A DNA stretch of 20,973 nucleotides from Chloromonas sp. AAM2 (GCA_004335635.1 QAXH01006067.1:2722-23694), one strand, 5' to 3'; shown: positions 1-10,086, counted from the first letter of the stretch. The notes: generated by a model not told the origin, from the letters alone. Made by a program: numbers and translations.

Positions 1-68
1 TTGCTGTACCCCCCTTTCCTTGCTGTACCCCCCTTTCCTTGCTGTACCCCCCTTTCCTTGCTGTACCC
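1..68. repeat. 19-bp tandem repeat, about 3.6 copies
   Basis: The unit TTGCTGTACCCCCCTTTCC repeats at 1, 20 and 39, with a partial copy from 58. The copies are essentially identical. The array is C/T-rich and lies about 60 bases upstream of the first visible exon (acceptor at 129/130), so it is probably intronic. The window starts inside it, so its full length is unknown. The three nested reading frames beginning here arise from the repeat and are not genes. Confidence 0.95.
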
Positions 69-129
69 CTGCACGCCCACATCCGGCGGTGCTGGTCTTC
101 AGCTCCGCTCGTTGCTTCATGCCCTGCAG

Positions 130-1245
130 GCGCACCCCAAGCCCGTGTGCCAGGGCTGCACTGCCAAGGGCTGCACGCGGACATACACTTACCACATGTG
201 CACGTACCTGGAGTACTACAGGTTGGTTGGTCGGTTGTTCGGTTGGTCGGTTTGTTGCTTGCCTGCTTGTCAACAGTGGAAGACCACACATTGACATTGT
301 CTCAGGGATTGCTGTCACTTGAGGGACTAGTGTGCAGATTTACAGTTCAGCTTTGAGACACGGCAAGGGTGTCCACTGAATGCAAGGGAATGAGGCCATG
401 ACATGCGCTGTGTGCGTGTGCGGGTGCATGCAGGCGGTGTCAGGAGCAGCAACAGAGCAGCAAACCCACACTGGCCATCGCCTTCAATTGCGGCATGTGA
501 GTGGGCACCGGGCTCATCTGACACGCATACAGTCCGAACCCGTCACGTGATCAAAACACGTTGCAATGAGGAGGCAAACGAGTACTTCAACAGGCCATGG
601 CAGGCAGGCTCTGTTCAATGTGGGGGACTGGACAAGCTCTGGCAAGGCAGGCGACAGAAAGCGCCTACTGCCTGTGGCCTGCACGACGAAAGAACTTGGC
701 ACGTTATTTTTGCGTTGATTACTGCTTCATGGACCTTGGTTGCTGTAAGCACGTGGCGCAAGTGCATAGTGCATCTTTGGCCAACGCACATCATGTCAAC
801 CACTCACAGCGTGATTCACTCAATTATCCACATGACCACAACCTTAGCCGTCATGTGCCACCCGGTATCAAATTGCCCAGGCATGACGAGGACAAGGAGC
901 TGTGGCTGCCCTCGGTTCAGCACCTTATCGACACAGACACTCCCTCCGTCTTCACGAGCTACAATGAGGTGAGCTGGGACCATTAATAAGAGCTTGCTCA
1001 ATAGAAATTAGTACGAGTGTGCAGTGTACGGATGGGGCGCTGCCTGTTGCCAGGAAGGCCAGCCGTGACCATGAGTAGCTGGGATGACCCTTTTATTGTA
1101 ACCTGCTGGGGTTGTCACTGACCCATTGCGTTGCATCACGAAATGGGCATGCATCTTCTGTTGCTCAGAGTTGGTTAGGACGGTATCCAGTCTTGTCTCT
1201 TGCATGGCTTGCTAGCGTTCGCGCTCAATGCATGTGGGCCCCTTG

Positions 1246-1279
<34 letters not shown>

Positions 1280-1819
1280 ATATATATGCATCACGCAACG
1301 AGCATGCTGCCCTGAGTTGTGCCTGCCTCCCACCTGTTGCCCAAGGAACTTGCTGACGTGGAACTGTGCAGTCGCTCTGTTTCCTTCGCTCTTACAGGCT
1401 GAGAGCTGGGGTGATGAGTCTGTGTGGCGCTCCCTGGGGGCAAACGTGACCCAGGGAACTGCTCTCAACCCCTACCACTGTTTGGAACCAGCGCCAGAGG
1501 TAAGCCTGATGGGACAGGCTGCGAAACCATGTGTTACAAATGATGGTCAATGGTTGGTGGACTTGAAGCTTGTAGCAGAGCTGCATAATGCAGAGTTGTC
1601 TCACATAGGAAGTGGGCTGACTGGAATCATTTCAATCCCGGCCATGTTGTTAGTGGAATACAGATTCTGGTTGGTAGTAAGTAGCACGTGCTTAGCTGGT
1701 CGCTGAAAATGGCTTTTGCACGTTTATACACTGTGCAGCCCGGTGCTGTGGACGAGTTCTACTTCCAGAGCTTCTACTGGTTCTGCGGCAAGGGCCGTGC
1801 TGCGGAGGCGACCGCGTGA
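130..1819 (+). CDS. C-terminal part of a MYND/MSS51-type protein (four exons, 5' partial)
   Basis: Proposed exons are 130-221, 881-968, 1398-1499 and 1739-1819 (TGA). Donors are GTTGGT, GTGAGC and GTAAGC; acceptors are CCTGCAG, TGCCCAG, CTTACAG and TGTGCAG. Phases agree at every junction (2, 0, 0), giving 120 visible residues. The first exon is Cys-rich, with C-x2-C-x4-C-x8-C. The remainder carries a run of landmarks (ELWLPSV, then FTSYNEAE, then NPYHCLEP, then FYWFC near the end). From memory this matches the order in the MSS51 C-terminal domain (W-P-x-L, TSY-x-x-E, NP[FY]) found in yeast MSS51 and MYND zinc-finger proteins. No MYND finger is visible; it would lie upstream of the window. Intron 1 (659 bases) may hide another short exon, because the family usually has a stretch between these two regions. 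The family call comes from pattern recognition only. The function in algae is unknown. Confidence 0.5.
1155..1245. repeat. Dispersed repeat, copy A (inside intron 2 of the MSS51-like gene)
   Basis: This segment shares ordered blocks with 2636-2733: TGCTCAG, then CGGTATCCA, then CTTGCYAGYGTTCGCGCTC followed by AATGCA. The blocks are similarly spaced, so these look like two diverged copies of one short repeat family. No terminal inverted repeats or coding capacity are visible. Confidence 0.6.
1244..1288. repeat. TA/TG dinucleotide microsatellite
   Basis: An uninterrupted run of TA units, followed by TGTGTG and another short TA run, lies inside intron 2 of the upstream gene. The isoleucine/tyrosine-rich reading frames across it are by-products of the dinucleotide run. 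Confidence 0.95.
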
Positions 1820-2410
1820 ACGCACACGTGCACACTTCAAGCTTCGGTTTCGAGCCGTTTTCTTCAACAACCACAACTATACCAACTCTTTTTCGTCAAT
1901 GTATGCTTCAAGTCTTTGCATTCACCTGCAGTTCAGGTCTTGTTGTCGTCCCAGGTTTGTATTCGGTTAGCTAACAAGTTGGTGGCTCAGGTGCTCGGTT
2001 CCAACCATTGCATGCTCACATGGAGTGATCACCACCATTGGAAACGCCCACCCCCTTGCAGTATGGAACCCACTCTTATGCAAATGGAACATGGGGAATT
2101 GGGTGGCCTCTGCGATACGAGGCTAGTATGTGATGATTACAAGTTCATGAGCAAGTTTTTCCAACCAATGGCAAGATGCATCAAGAACCCCCTCATGGCA
2201 GTTAAGCAGTAACAGCAGAAACGTGTCTGGGCATTGTATGTTGGAGTTGAAAACTGACGAGTGGGCAGGCTTGTCATGCGACCTGTCCCTTCCTTTCCCA
2301 CTCGTTCGTCATCTTTGCAAGTTCAAATGCTGTGTGTGGTTTCTGCAAAATCGGAGGTTTCCAATCGTGCAGGTCGCATGTCATACTCAAGAGTGATGGA
2401 GAGGGTGCAA

Positions 2411-2491
2411 TGGTTGTCCAGTACCATGAGGGCAAATGGTACTGCAGCTGCCTGCCAGGGCCGTGGTTGTCCAGTACCATGAGGGCAAATG
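2411..2491. repeat. 28-bp direct repeat, two perfect copies 53 bases apart
   Basis: Copies at 2411-2438 and 2464-2491 begin TGGTTGTCCAGTACC and are identical over 28 bases. The match continues for six more bases with one difference (RTACTG). The 53-base period is not a multiple of three, so this is not an in-frame protein repeat. Confidence 0.9.
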
Positions 2492-2635
2492 ATACTGTGT
2501 TGCACTTGCTCGTGGCTGATGCATCTCTGTCATGGACTCGCTGGCTGACCTTGGTTTCTCGTCTTAAGCAATCTGGGTTTGGGTTGGGGTTAGCAGCCGC
2601 ATATTTCTTCTTTTGTTTCCTCCTCCACCTCCATC

Positions 2636-2733
2636 CTTTGCTGCTCAGGACAGACTGTGGCGGTATCCATCCTCGTGTCAGACAGAGCTTGCCAGTGTTC
2701 GCGCTCAATGCAGCTGGCGCCACCCTGGTGTAA
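2636..2733. repeat. Dispersed repeat, copy B
   Basis: This is the partner of the segment at 1155-1245. It shares CGGTATCCA and the block around GTTCGCGCTCAATGCA in the same order. It ends at the first TGTAA downstream of the MSS51-like gene. Confidence 0.55.
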
Positions 2734-2808
2734 TTTCTTATGTACACGGCGTAGTGACCTTAGCTGTAAGGGTATTGTGATTGTTGTTGAAATATGTTGT
2801 TTTGTATG

Positions 2809-3366
2809 ATGCAAGTCAATCAAATCAAGCCGACCGCCGGTAACATTCCCCACAGTCGTCGGGTACAAAAGGAAGACTACGCAGTCGTTGCGTCTATCCG
2901 GCTTTTGAAGTGCCATTGAAAAGGCGGAATGATCACGACTCTTCCATCACCCCAGTGGACGATGGATGTCAGCTGACCTCTTGTCCAGACTGGCGTCAGT
3001 TGCCAGAGTCTTATCAGAATCCATGATGTGACGACGCCATCCTGTCTTGTTTCTTTCCAGGCCATCATCTTAAGCAAGTTTGCGGTGAGCATCGTGGTGT
3101 CCAACGATGGAACGAGTTGCACGTAGTCCCCGCGCCGCTGCGCCCGGGCGGGTTGTGCAGCTCACCAGCTTTAACAAATTATAGCTCACTCCATGCTCTG
3201 AGAGCCCTGCACCTGCCGCCAATGCCAGACCAGACGCGAGCGAGGCACTGCTGGCAGACACAAGACCTGCGCTGTGCTCGGCGGCGGGACTGACGCACTG
3301 TGGGTGTGCTCGCAGTTCATCGTCGGCGCGTTGACCAAGTGGATCCCGTCCCATTCATTGTGAGTC
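2809..3366. other. Possible coding patch, strand unresolved
   Basis: Plus-strand signs are a strong acceptor (polypyrimidine then TTTCCAG at 3060), an open stretch from 3061 with a GTGAGC donor at 3085, and a possible following exon after TTTAACAAATTATAG (3166-3180). A short plus-strand frame also starts at the ATG at 2808. Minus-strand signs are an open frame at 2877-3122 and an Ala/Ser-rich frame at 3185-3354 with a GTGAGC donor next to 3192. The two readings are mutually exclusive and neither could be joined to an identifiable product. The base composition (GC-rich between about 3110 and 3350) suggests that something here is or was coding. Confidence 0.25.
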
Positions 3367-4085
3367 CCATCAATTGATTGATTCACGTCAGAAGCCAGTA
3401 AAATTGTGGTACGAGACAAACCCTTCACGACGCATGAATTATCATTTTCCCGCCGCTGGTGTATCAGGCAGTCAATAAACACTACTAAATTAAACACACC
3501 ATAAAACACGCGCTGCTTGCGCACTTGAACTATCACTCCTTTCGTTGCGTCAAATGACACACTGAGATTGACCATTGATAAAGTAGACAGTGGCACTGCC
3601 TGTTTAAAGCGTTTGCGCTGTAGCAGCCCATGGGATACGGTCATGCACCTTACGACCAGGCAGCCCACAGGGGACTGTCATGCACCTTGCGACCAGGCAG
3701 ACCACTTGCGGGCAAGTGACTGCATGTGAGCCACTGGCATAAAGTGTGGTACGTGCGGAATGGTAATTGCACCTGATTTGAATCGGCAAAGTCAGGAACC
3801 AACATGAAAATCGAGACACGACATGACGTCAGAGTGAGCGTAACGCTTGCACGTGACCTGTCAAACTGTGCAGAATAAGCTTCGTCCATTTGCGTGGACG
3901 TGCTTCATGGTGTGCACTCCCCCCCTTGGAAACTTGATTGCATGACGCCAACGGACGCAATATCAAGTCAGATTCGGCTGCTCTCGGGTGCCAGCACTTG
4001 TGTCTGTAAACTGCTGCCAGCTTATACCTGTAACCTGCGGGGAGGTAGAGAACCTTCAACCTAGCTTGATCAATCTTTGATCAGG
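3367..4085. other. Intergenic stretch, AT-richer, no gene seen
   Basis: No exon with matching splice phases was found. A duplicated 24-mer lies at 3640-3663 and 3677-3700. The minus-strand frame across 3186-3668 runs through AT-rich sequence, has no splice partner and was not accepted. The stretch probably includes the 3'UTR of the minus-strand gene ending near 4086. Confidence 0.4.
3640..3700. repeat. 24-bp direct repeat, period 37
   Basis: GTCATGCACCTTRCGACCAG followed by GCAG occurs at 3640-3663 and 3677-3700, with one mismatch and a 13-base spacer. Confidence 0.9.
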
Positions 4086-7000
4086 TCAAAGCTGCTTCCG
4101 CTGTTGATGTAGACAGTGGCCTGAGTCAGGCCTGGCATCTGGGCAGGGTGTTGTAAAACCTGCAGACAGCAAGAGCGGTGGGATGGTGTTTATGCAATCC
4201 TGGTCTAGCTGACTCAAGATGGCATCCTTGTTGCACAGAATGCTGAGTACGTGCTCTGGCATCTCACCGTTCGCCGTGGCCTTCCTACAGTCCAGATGCT
4301 TTCTGGTTTCACTGACTGCTGTGCACGTGCTCTGGCCTCTCGCCAACAGTATCAAAAAGGCCGACCAGCAGCTGCATGGATGACTCACCGATCTCAGGGT
4401 GTGACGGTCCTCGCACTTAGCCGGCACCTCCGCCTGCCCGGCGCTGGTCCCATTCGGTCGCCACGCAGGGCCTTCGCGAATTTCATGAGCTGCTTGATGC
4501 AGCTCCCGCTCAAGTCCTCGTCTCAGATTACCGGAAACAGATGGGATTATCGTGGCCAGCGGTGCGTAGTCGTTGCTGCCGGGGCCAGCATGAGCGACGC
4601 TTGACTGGTAGGAAGTTCTGACATCAACGCTTGTACGTGGGTTGGACGGGGATGGGTCTCGACTATTGTGTCGTGAGGTGTGGCAACTGCCCAGCGCTGG
4701 AAGCAACCCCAGGGCCCCGCCGGTGCTGCCACGGCCTGTCACCAAGCCACCAAAGCTACCCGAGCGCCTGCCTGCCGCACTGGGTAAGTCTTCCTTCGCC
4801 TCCACTACCCCTTGTTGCACGGAGACACGCGGTGCCCAGCTAGAGTTGCTGCTTCGCAGTGACCCCATGTTTTCCATGGGCACGAATGGGGTCACGCCTG
4901 GCAGCGCCCCACCAGCGGGGGCAGCACCGGACTCGCTTATTCGTTTCACAGCGCGAATTGTAGAGGCCGGAGGAGGCAGGGGCTCTCCAGACAGGGACGC
5001 CATTCCGCAGTGAGCAGCAGGACTCACATCCCGGCTTGGATGCGCAGATCCCGCACCAGCTCCTACTCCAGCTCGACTGGTGGAAGGGCTAGCATCTCGG
5101 CTGCGCACCAAACAGGAGCTGGCGCCACCTCTGGGCACCTTAGGTGATGCATACCTGCTGCCTGAACCGGTCATAGTCCCGCCACCTAAGCCGCCCATTT
5201 GACCTGCATCAACGGACTGGGCCATACCACGGGGTGCGAGTGGACGGGAGGCACGGGGCGGGAGTGGAAAGCCTCGGTCGGTCAATGCGCCCTCATCTTG
5301 CAGGGACATGCGCGCTCGCATGGCGTCCTGGGCGTTGCCCGGGCAGCTGCTCAGTACCTGCCGGCTGGGCAGCGGCAGCTGGTCCAGCTGCGTGGCTCCA
5401 GAGGAGCTTTTACACAGCTGTTGGGCGCCTGCTGATGGCAGAGGCTCCAACTGGTCAAGGCAGGCGTAGCTCCCAGAACTCCGCATGCCCATTGGTGATG
5501 CATACCGGCCTACTGTGCTGCTGCTGCACTGGACGCCTGCTGGCGACTGGTACCGAGCCGGTGTGGTCCGCTGTTGTGAACCTGACTGCGACTCTTGACG
5601 TACTGGTGCTGTTAGGTACTGCGCTCCTCTTTGTATCGATCCAGATCGCTCGCTTGATCCACATGCTGGTGGACTAGGGTTCATACTTTGCCCAGGATTC
5701 TGACTAGGGTTTGTGGCTGACGCTAAGGTGCTGTCATATGAAGTCAAGAGAGAGCCTTCCCGCCGAAACGGACTTGGTGACCGGTACCGTCTGGCCTCTG
5801 CAACCTTCCCGCCTTCTGTGCCGTTGGTGTCATCACTGATGCTGCCGTTTGCGCTTGTAAGCATGGACTGTTCACGGCCTCTCAGTTGCAGGGGAGGCAG
5901 CACAGAGGCAGCGGCGGGTGCCGAGGCAGGCAGCGACACGCTCAGGACAGCCGCTATGCCGCTTAGGCTGGGCACAGGCGGTGGCAAGCCTGGCGGGCGA
6001 GGCGCATGCAGCCGTGGTGGTGAGGGCTGCTGCTGGTGCTGCCGCCGTGGTGGCGACTGCTGTGCATATTGTTGCTGTCGTGACGGTGACGGTTGCTGTT
6101 GATGCTGCTGTTGTGGTGGCAACTGCTGTGAATATCGCTGTTCTGATGGTGGTGGTGATGTGTTGGGGCCTCGTGGCCCCTGTCGTGTGTTGGCAGCAAC
6201 AACCCGACTGCAGGCAGACTCAGTGACGGCGTTGGCAGCGACAGCTTGACTGCAGGGGAACTCATTCATGGATATGGCCTCTGCAGGATGGTGGGTGTTG
6301 TTAGGGACGTGCCCGGAAGAGCGTTGTCTCAATGGGGATGATGTTGTTGAGGTAGCGCCAGCAGCCTGTTGTTGAGGTGGCCTGGGAGCAGGTGCAGGGC
6401 TTGAATCCGCCTTGCTTGAGGCAGTGCGTGGGCGTGGCGGGAGGCGAGAAGGGCTGTCTGCAATGCCTGCGGTTGGTGGCGGCGCAAGACTAGGGGTGCT
6501 AGGCATGGAACGCACAAGAGCGGCTGCATGAGCTGTGGCAGGACTTGGGTGCCGTTCTGCACGTGCAGTGGCAGGCGGACTGGGACCCTGCGAGGCTGGT
6601 AAAGCACCAGTGACACGTGGCTGCACAGCTGGGTCGGGGCTGCCTGCACTGTGCCTGCTGTTCATAGCGCCCCGCTGTGGCCCCTGGTGGTGCTGCTGCT
6701 GATGGTGCTGATAATGGTGGTGGTTGTGGTCGTGCTGGTGGTGTTGATGATGCTTGCTCTCGTATGCCTTGTCCATGCTGCTGAGGCTGGCATGACGTGC
6801 CACGTGGTGCTCAGCATGCACCTGCATGGATAAGAGACAACCAATCATCATCTTCTACAAATGCTATCTGATACTTCATGCGCTATGAACAACAGAAGGG
6901 AGAACATATATAGTATGAGCATATACTCAACACTCTTACTGCGTTGGATAAGCAAGCTTGGTGCATAGAGGTTTAACAACAGAAGCAGAGAACCTGCTAC

Positions 7001-9736
7001 ACATGACAACCAGTAATCACCACAAGGGCTGTCTGATCCTTTCTCATGTTGAACAAAGAAAGGCGGCAGAGGATCGGCTACAGGAAGAGGAGACCGTTTC
7101 CAGGCACTTGCCTGCAGCTGCCGCGGCCTGATCAGGGGTCCGGGCGATTCCTCGGCCACGAAGTAATCCATCATATCGCCCAGCGCACCAATCTGTGGCA
7201 GACGTATCAAACAGGTCGATTTCGATGACGGCCCCAGAATACTCTGCATTGACATTCAGAGCCGTGATCGCCCACGCAAGAGTCCGCTAGTCTCGGGCCT
7301 CTCCCTGTCTTCTCAACCCTTTAACTTCGCCCCGCCACGCAAGAGTTTGAACGCACCTGGAGGCTGCCGGGCTTGCTCGACGGCTTGAAGCTGCTGGCGC
7401 TGCGTTCGCTCGTTAGCGGCGGAGGGTCATACGATGCTGCATTGGACTCAGCAAGCCGGTAGTCTATAACGCTAGCCACCGGGCTGGTGTTCGACCAGAC
7501 GGCGGCTGGACTGTACACATCGCCTCCCGGCACATCGAACACGACATGAGGCGAGCTGGGGCTCAAAGTGATCGATCTGCGCATATAGTGTAGAATTGTA
7601 CTTCGCGAAACGCCAACAAACAAAGCGTATTCAGTGGCCATCAGTTCACGGACATCCGCAGCAAGGCGTCGGATGTCAAGTTGACGTCCGGCAGTCTAGA
7701 ACTCAGGGCGCCGCTCAACCTAGTTGACGTCAAATAACTGAACTTGTGCAGCAGAATGAGCAACACAGCGTTGTATAACTCATATGCTTGCCAACAGGGG
7801 TCAAACCACCTGAGCGACCCACCCAGTGTGTGTATCGCCAACCTGTCTGGCTCCAGCCCGCAGCCTAAAAGCACCATGGCAACTGAATGATACAGGGCTT
7901 GGGTTGATACCAAGACTCTGGCGAAGGTGTAGTTTATACTTTGCACACCCAATCTGACAGCCCAACCCACAGCCTACAAGCCTCACCCATCGCCTTCCTC
8001 CTCGTCCGTTACTATCAACTGCTGCGGCTTGGTTACCCCCAGGTACTGCTCTGCGTAGCTTTTGCACGCACGCTGGGGCGTCGCCGGCGCTGACTGTGGC
8101 ACAAAGAGCTGCAAGGAAGGAGCAACGCGGAAGATACACACAGGGCAAAGAGCTTAGGGGTTTCTACAACCCTGTCAACGTATTGCTTTCCAGACATGTT
8201 TGACAACACCATACCTGTAAGGTGTGTGTGACTGCTGCAGGGTTCTTGACAGCAGCGATCAGCGCCTTGGGTAAGCCCTGGCTGCTGAGTTGCTTGCTTT
8301 CCTTAGCGGTGCAGTTGCTGATGCTGCTCGCCGCGTCCGACAACTGACGTGTGTGGGTCGCAATAGGATCACCGCTAAAGCCATCAGGGCTGTGACCTGA
8401 TGAGCAAGCGAATGGCAGGACGAGCATTGCCAGGATGTGGTGATCAAGCCTTTCTCCAAGAATACTGTATGTTTTGCCACATTTTCGCTGTCTGCCCACC
8501 CAATGTGTGTGCGATCCGCCAGGCGTACACCAGCCTGTGTGCGATCCGCTAGTGGGCCACTGATGTGCCTTAGCCCTCCCCAGTGCCCCTCCAACTGCAT
8601 CCCTTTTGGCACTGACACACACAAGGAATGATGCATAAGATTGATGTCATGTGTGCGCCACCAGCAGTGCCTATCCAACCTGACTTTCCATCTGCCTGCC
8701 CCCTGGCCATGTCAATATTCTGAGCACTGGCTGTTCCACACCAACTCCATGAGCCATAAGGAACATAGAGGGTAGAATACAGGGCATAGGGGAATGAATA
8801 CTGCACCTACCAACCACAAACTACCACCTGAGCAAACTGTTACCTGCTGCATATGTCTCTAATGCCCTGTACGGCTTTTGACCTTTGCCGGGACGCAACA
8901 GCTCATGCGGCCCAGCCGTATCTCCTTGATACACCACCTGAAAGGTCAGAGTGAGGCAGGTCACGCGTCTTTTGCCGGCCACAAGAGCCATAAGAACTCT
9001 TACACTTCTGAGTTGTATGTGTGGGAGTTTGGGCCCCTGCGTTATGTCCACTGGCTGGCTGCTGGCCTGGCTGCTCCTGGCCATGCCTGATAAGTTGTGC
9101 AGTGCTGTTAGCCTGTGTTCAAGTCTGGCAAAAACACATGCAATGCAGAGTGTTGACAGCTTCCAAGCACTGTTTTGACAGTAGTGGTCTCAGGAAGCTT
9201 AAATGCCTTTTCTGCACGCTTTTCCACGGCCCGATTGCTGTTTCAAGTGTTAATCTCACCTCGCGCCTGTTCGATGCCATCCTCAAAGAATCAGCCGTGA
9301 GCCATACTTGGTGAATGACTTCGCCCAGATACGCAAAGCAGGTTAGACAGCAATCCGCTGGTGTCGACTGGCCACAAAGCCTTCAAGGTGATGATGCCAT
9401 ACGATGGCCCGGGTTCATGCGAGCCGGTTGCATCCGGTCATGCAAGCCGTGTACGGGTGCGATGTTTTCAAGATACCTGCATTTACACGCCTGCTCTAGG
9501 TTGGCATGCGATGTGTGGCTCCCGTAAGCAGAATCTGAGCACGCAAGCAACTTCACAGGCGCTTTGTGAAACGGAAAACGTCGTGATTTTCAAACTCGGA
9601 GACCGGCACAGGTAACTTGGCTGCTACTGCTGCATGATGTCCTGATCATCAGCTCAACATTGTGTGACGAATTAACGGGCACCAGACAATGCAACCCGAC
9701 TTGAAATGACCCTTGTACACTGACGGGTGCATGCAT
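4086..9736 (-). CDS. Large unrecognised multi-exon gene with disordered Q/S/P-rich tail
   Basis: Exons in transcript order: possible first exon 9736-9688, then 9620-9557, 9476-9403, 9318-9260, 8937-8844, 8396-8215, 8108-7987, 7917-7654, 7576-7357, 7243-7112, and 6821 down to about 4389. Phases match at every junction. One intron (7111-6822) starts GC instead of GT; two donors (GTCTGG after 9688 and GTCCGT at 7653) are weak. Several introns are short (67-113 bases). The upstream exons code an ordinary mixed-composition region that I do not recognise. The 3' exon (about 811 codons) begins VHAEHHVARHASLSSMDKAY, then a His/Gln tract, then Pro/Ser/Gln/Ala-rich sequence with RYRSP, RYQSP, RYASP (twice), RDASP, RDVSP and RDPSP. 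No membrane segment or catalytic motif was seen. Uncertain points: the start; exon 7576, which could instead extend to 7695; and the 3' end. The frame stays open to the stop at 4086, but a good GTGAGT donor lies at 4388 and composition changes after it. Confidence 0.55.
4242..4344. repeat. Imperfect direct repeat at the 3' end of the large minus-strand gene
   Basis: CACGTGCTCTGGCCTCTCGCC (4324-4344) resembles the segment at about 4247-4275 (ACGTGCTCTGGCATCTCACC and following bases). On the minus strand the two segments can code GERPEHV and GEMPEHV in two different frames. This may be a duplicated terminal exon or a simple local duplication, and it lies where the gene's true stop is hard to fix. 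Confidence 0.5.
6681..6755 (-). repeat. His/Gln codon repeat (CAC/CAG tract) in coding sequence
   Basis: Read on the minus strand, this part of the big exon codes about 24 residues that are nearly all His or Gln with a few Asp, Asn and Tyr. It is a mixed CAY/CAR repeat and probably varies in length between strains. It lies near the start of the exon, before the Ser/Pro-rich region. Confidence 0.8.
7106..7112 (-). other. Non-canonical GC-AG intron donor
   Basis: After the in-frame end CTGCAG the intron begins GCAAGT, the usual form of GC donors, and ends at CCATGCAG (6822). No GT donor nearby keeps the frame. The intron is 290 bases. The junction joins two phase-0 exons of the large minus-strand gene. 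Confidence 0.6.
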
Positions 9737-9906
9737 TTGCATAAAGCAAACATTCAGCGGTACAGGTAAACACTATCAAGATGGTCCAAGGTTGGGCACT
9801 ATTAAGGTCAAACAACTCTCATGCGCGACTGGCTAGCAGCACAACCGCTGTGACAAATGTTTGCAATCTTGAACCAAAGTCGGCAAACACCCACATGTGT
9901 TGAGAA

Positions 9907-9964
9907 CCTGATGCCTTCAAATGCCAGGCGGCTGAGTCTAGGTCCTGATGCCTTCACATGCCAA
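9907..9964. repeat. 21-bp direct repeat, period 37
   Basis: CCTGATGCCTTCAMATGCCA occurs twice, starting near 9907 and near 9944, with one internal difference. It abuts the larger 63-bp duplication that follows. Confidence 0.8.
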
Positions 9965-10086
9965 CAATGCATGCAAAGTGTGCACCATGGAACATGCACA
10001 TAGGTGCTTGCCACTGGCCGGGGCCAACAATGCATGCAAAGTGTGCACCATGGAACATGCACATAGGTGCTTGTCACTGGCCGGGG
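9961..10086. repeat. 63-bp tandem duplication
   Basis: The block starting CCAACAATGCATGCAAAGTG at 9961 recurs at 10024 with a single C/T difference, so the duplication is recent. The period is 63 (21 codons), so it keeps any frame open, which explains the long minus-strand frame across it. It lies between the large minus-strand gene and the TMEM14 gene. Confidence 0.95.

Larger units (their letters stand above)
1820..2808. other. Gene-poor stretch downstream of the MSS51-like gene
   Basis: No convincing exon set was found. The stretch holds the probable 3'UTR of the MSS51-like gene, a 28-bp direct repeat (2411-2438 and 2464-2491) and copy B of a dispersed repeat (2636-2733). The algal poly(A) motif TGTAA occurs on the plus strand at 2729-2733 and 2765-2769, about 0.9 kb after the stop codon; whether either is used is unknown. 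Open frames here are short and have no matching splice partners. Confidence 0.5.

Noticed and set aside
2332..2733. Frame with VVQYHEGKWYCSC, reminiscent of a SWIM zinc finger
   Set aside because: Only the first CxC is present; no CxH follows, and the segment overlaps a 28-bp DNA repeat that shifts the frame.
5234..6226. Plus-strand frames rich in Ala, Cys and Val across the large minus-strand exon
   Set aside because: They are reverse-strand shadows of the low-complexity coding sequence and contain no motifs.
7954..7986. A 33-base intron GTGAGG...GTCAG that would remove two in-frame stops
   Set aside because: It is too short for an algal spliceosomal intron; an acceptor 36 bases further on (CTTCGCCAG, 7918) has the same phase and gives a normal 69-base intron.
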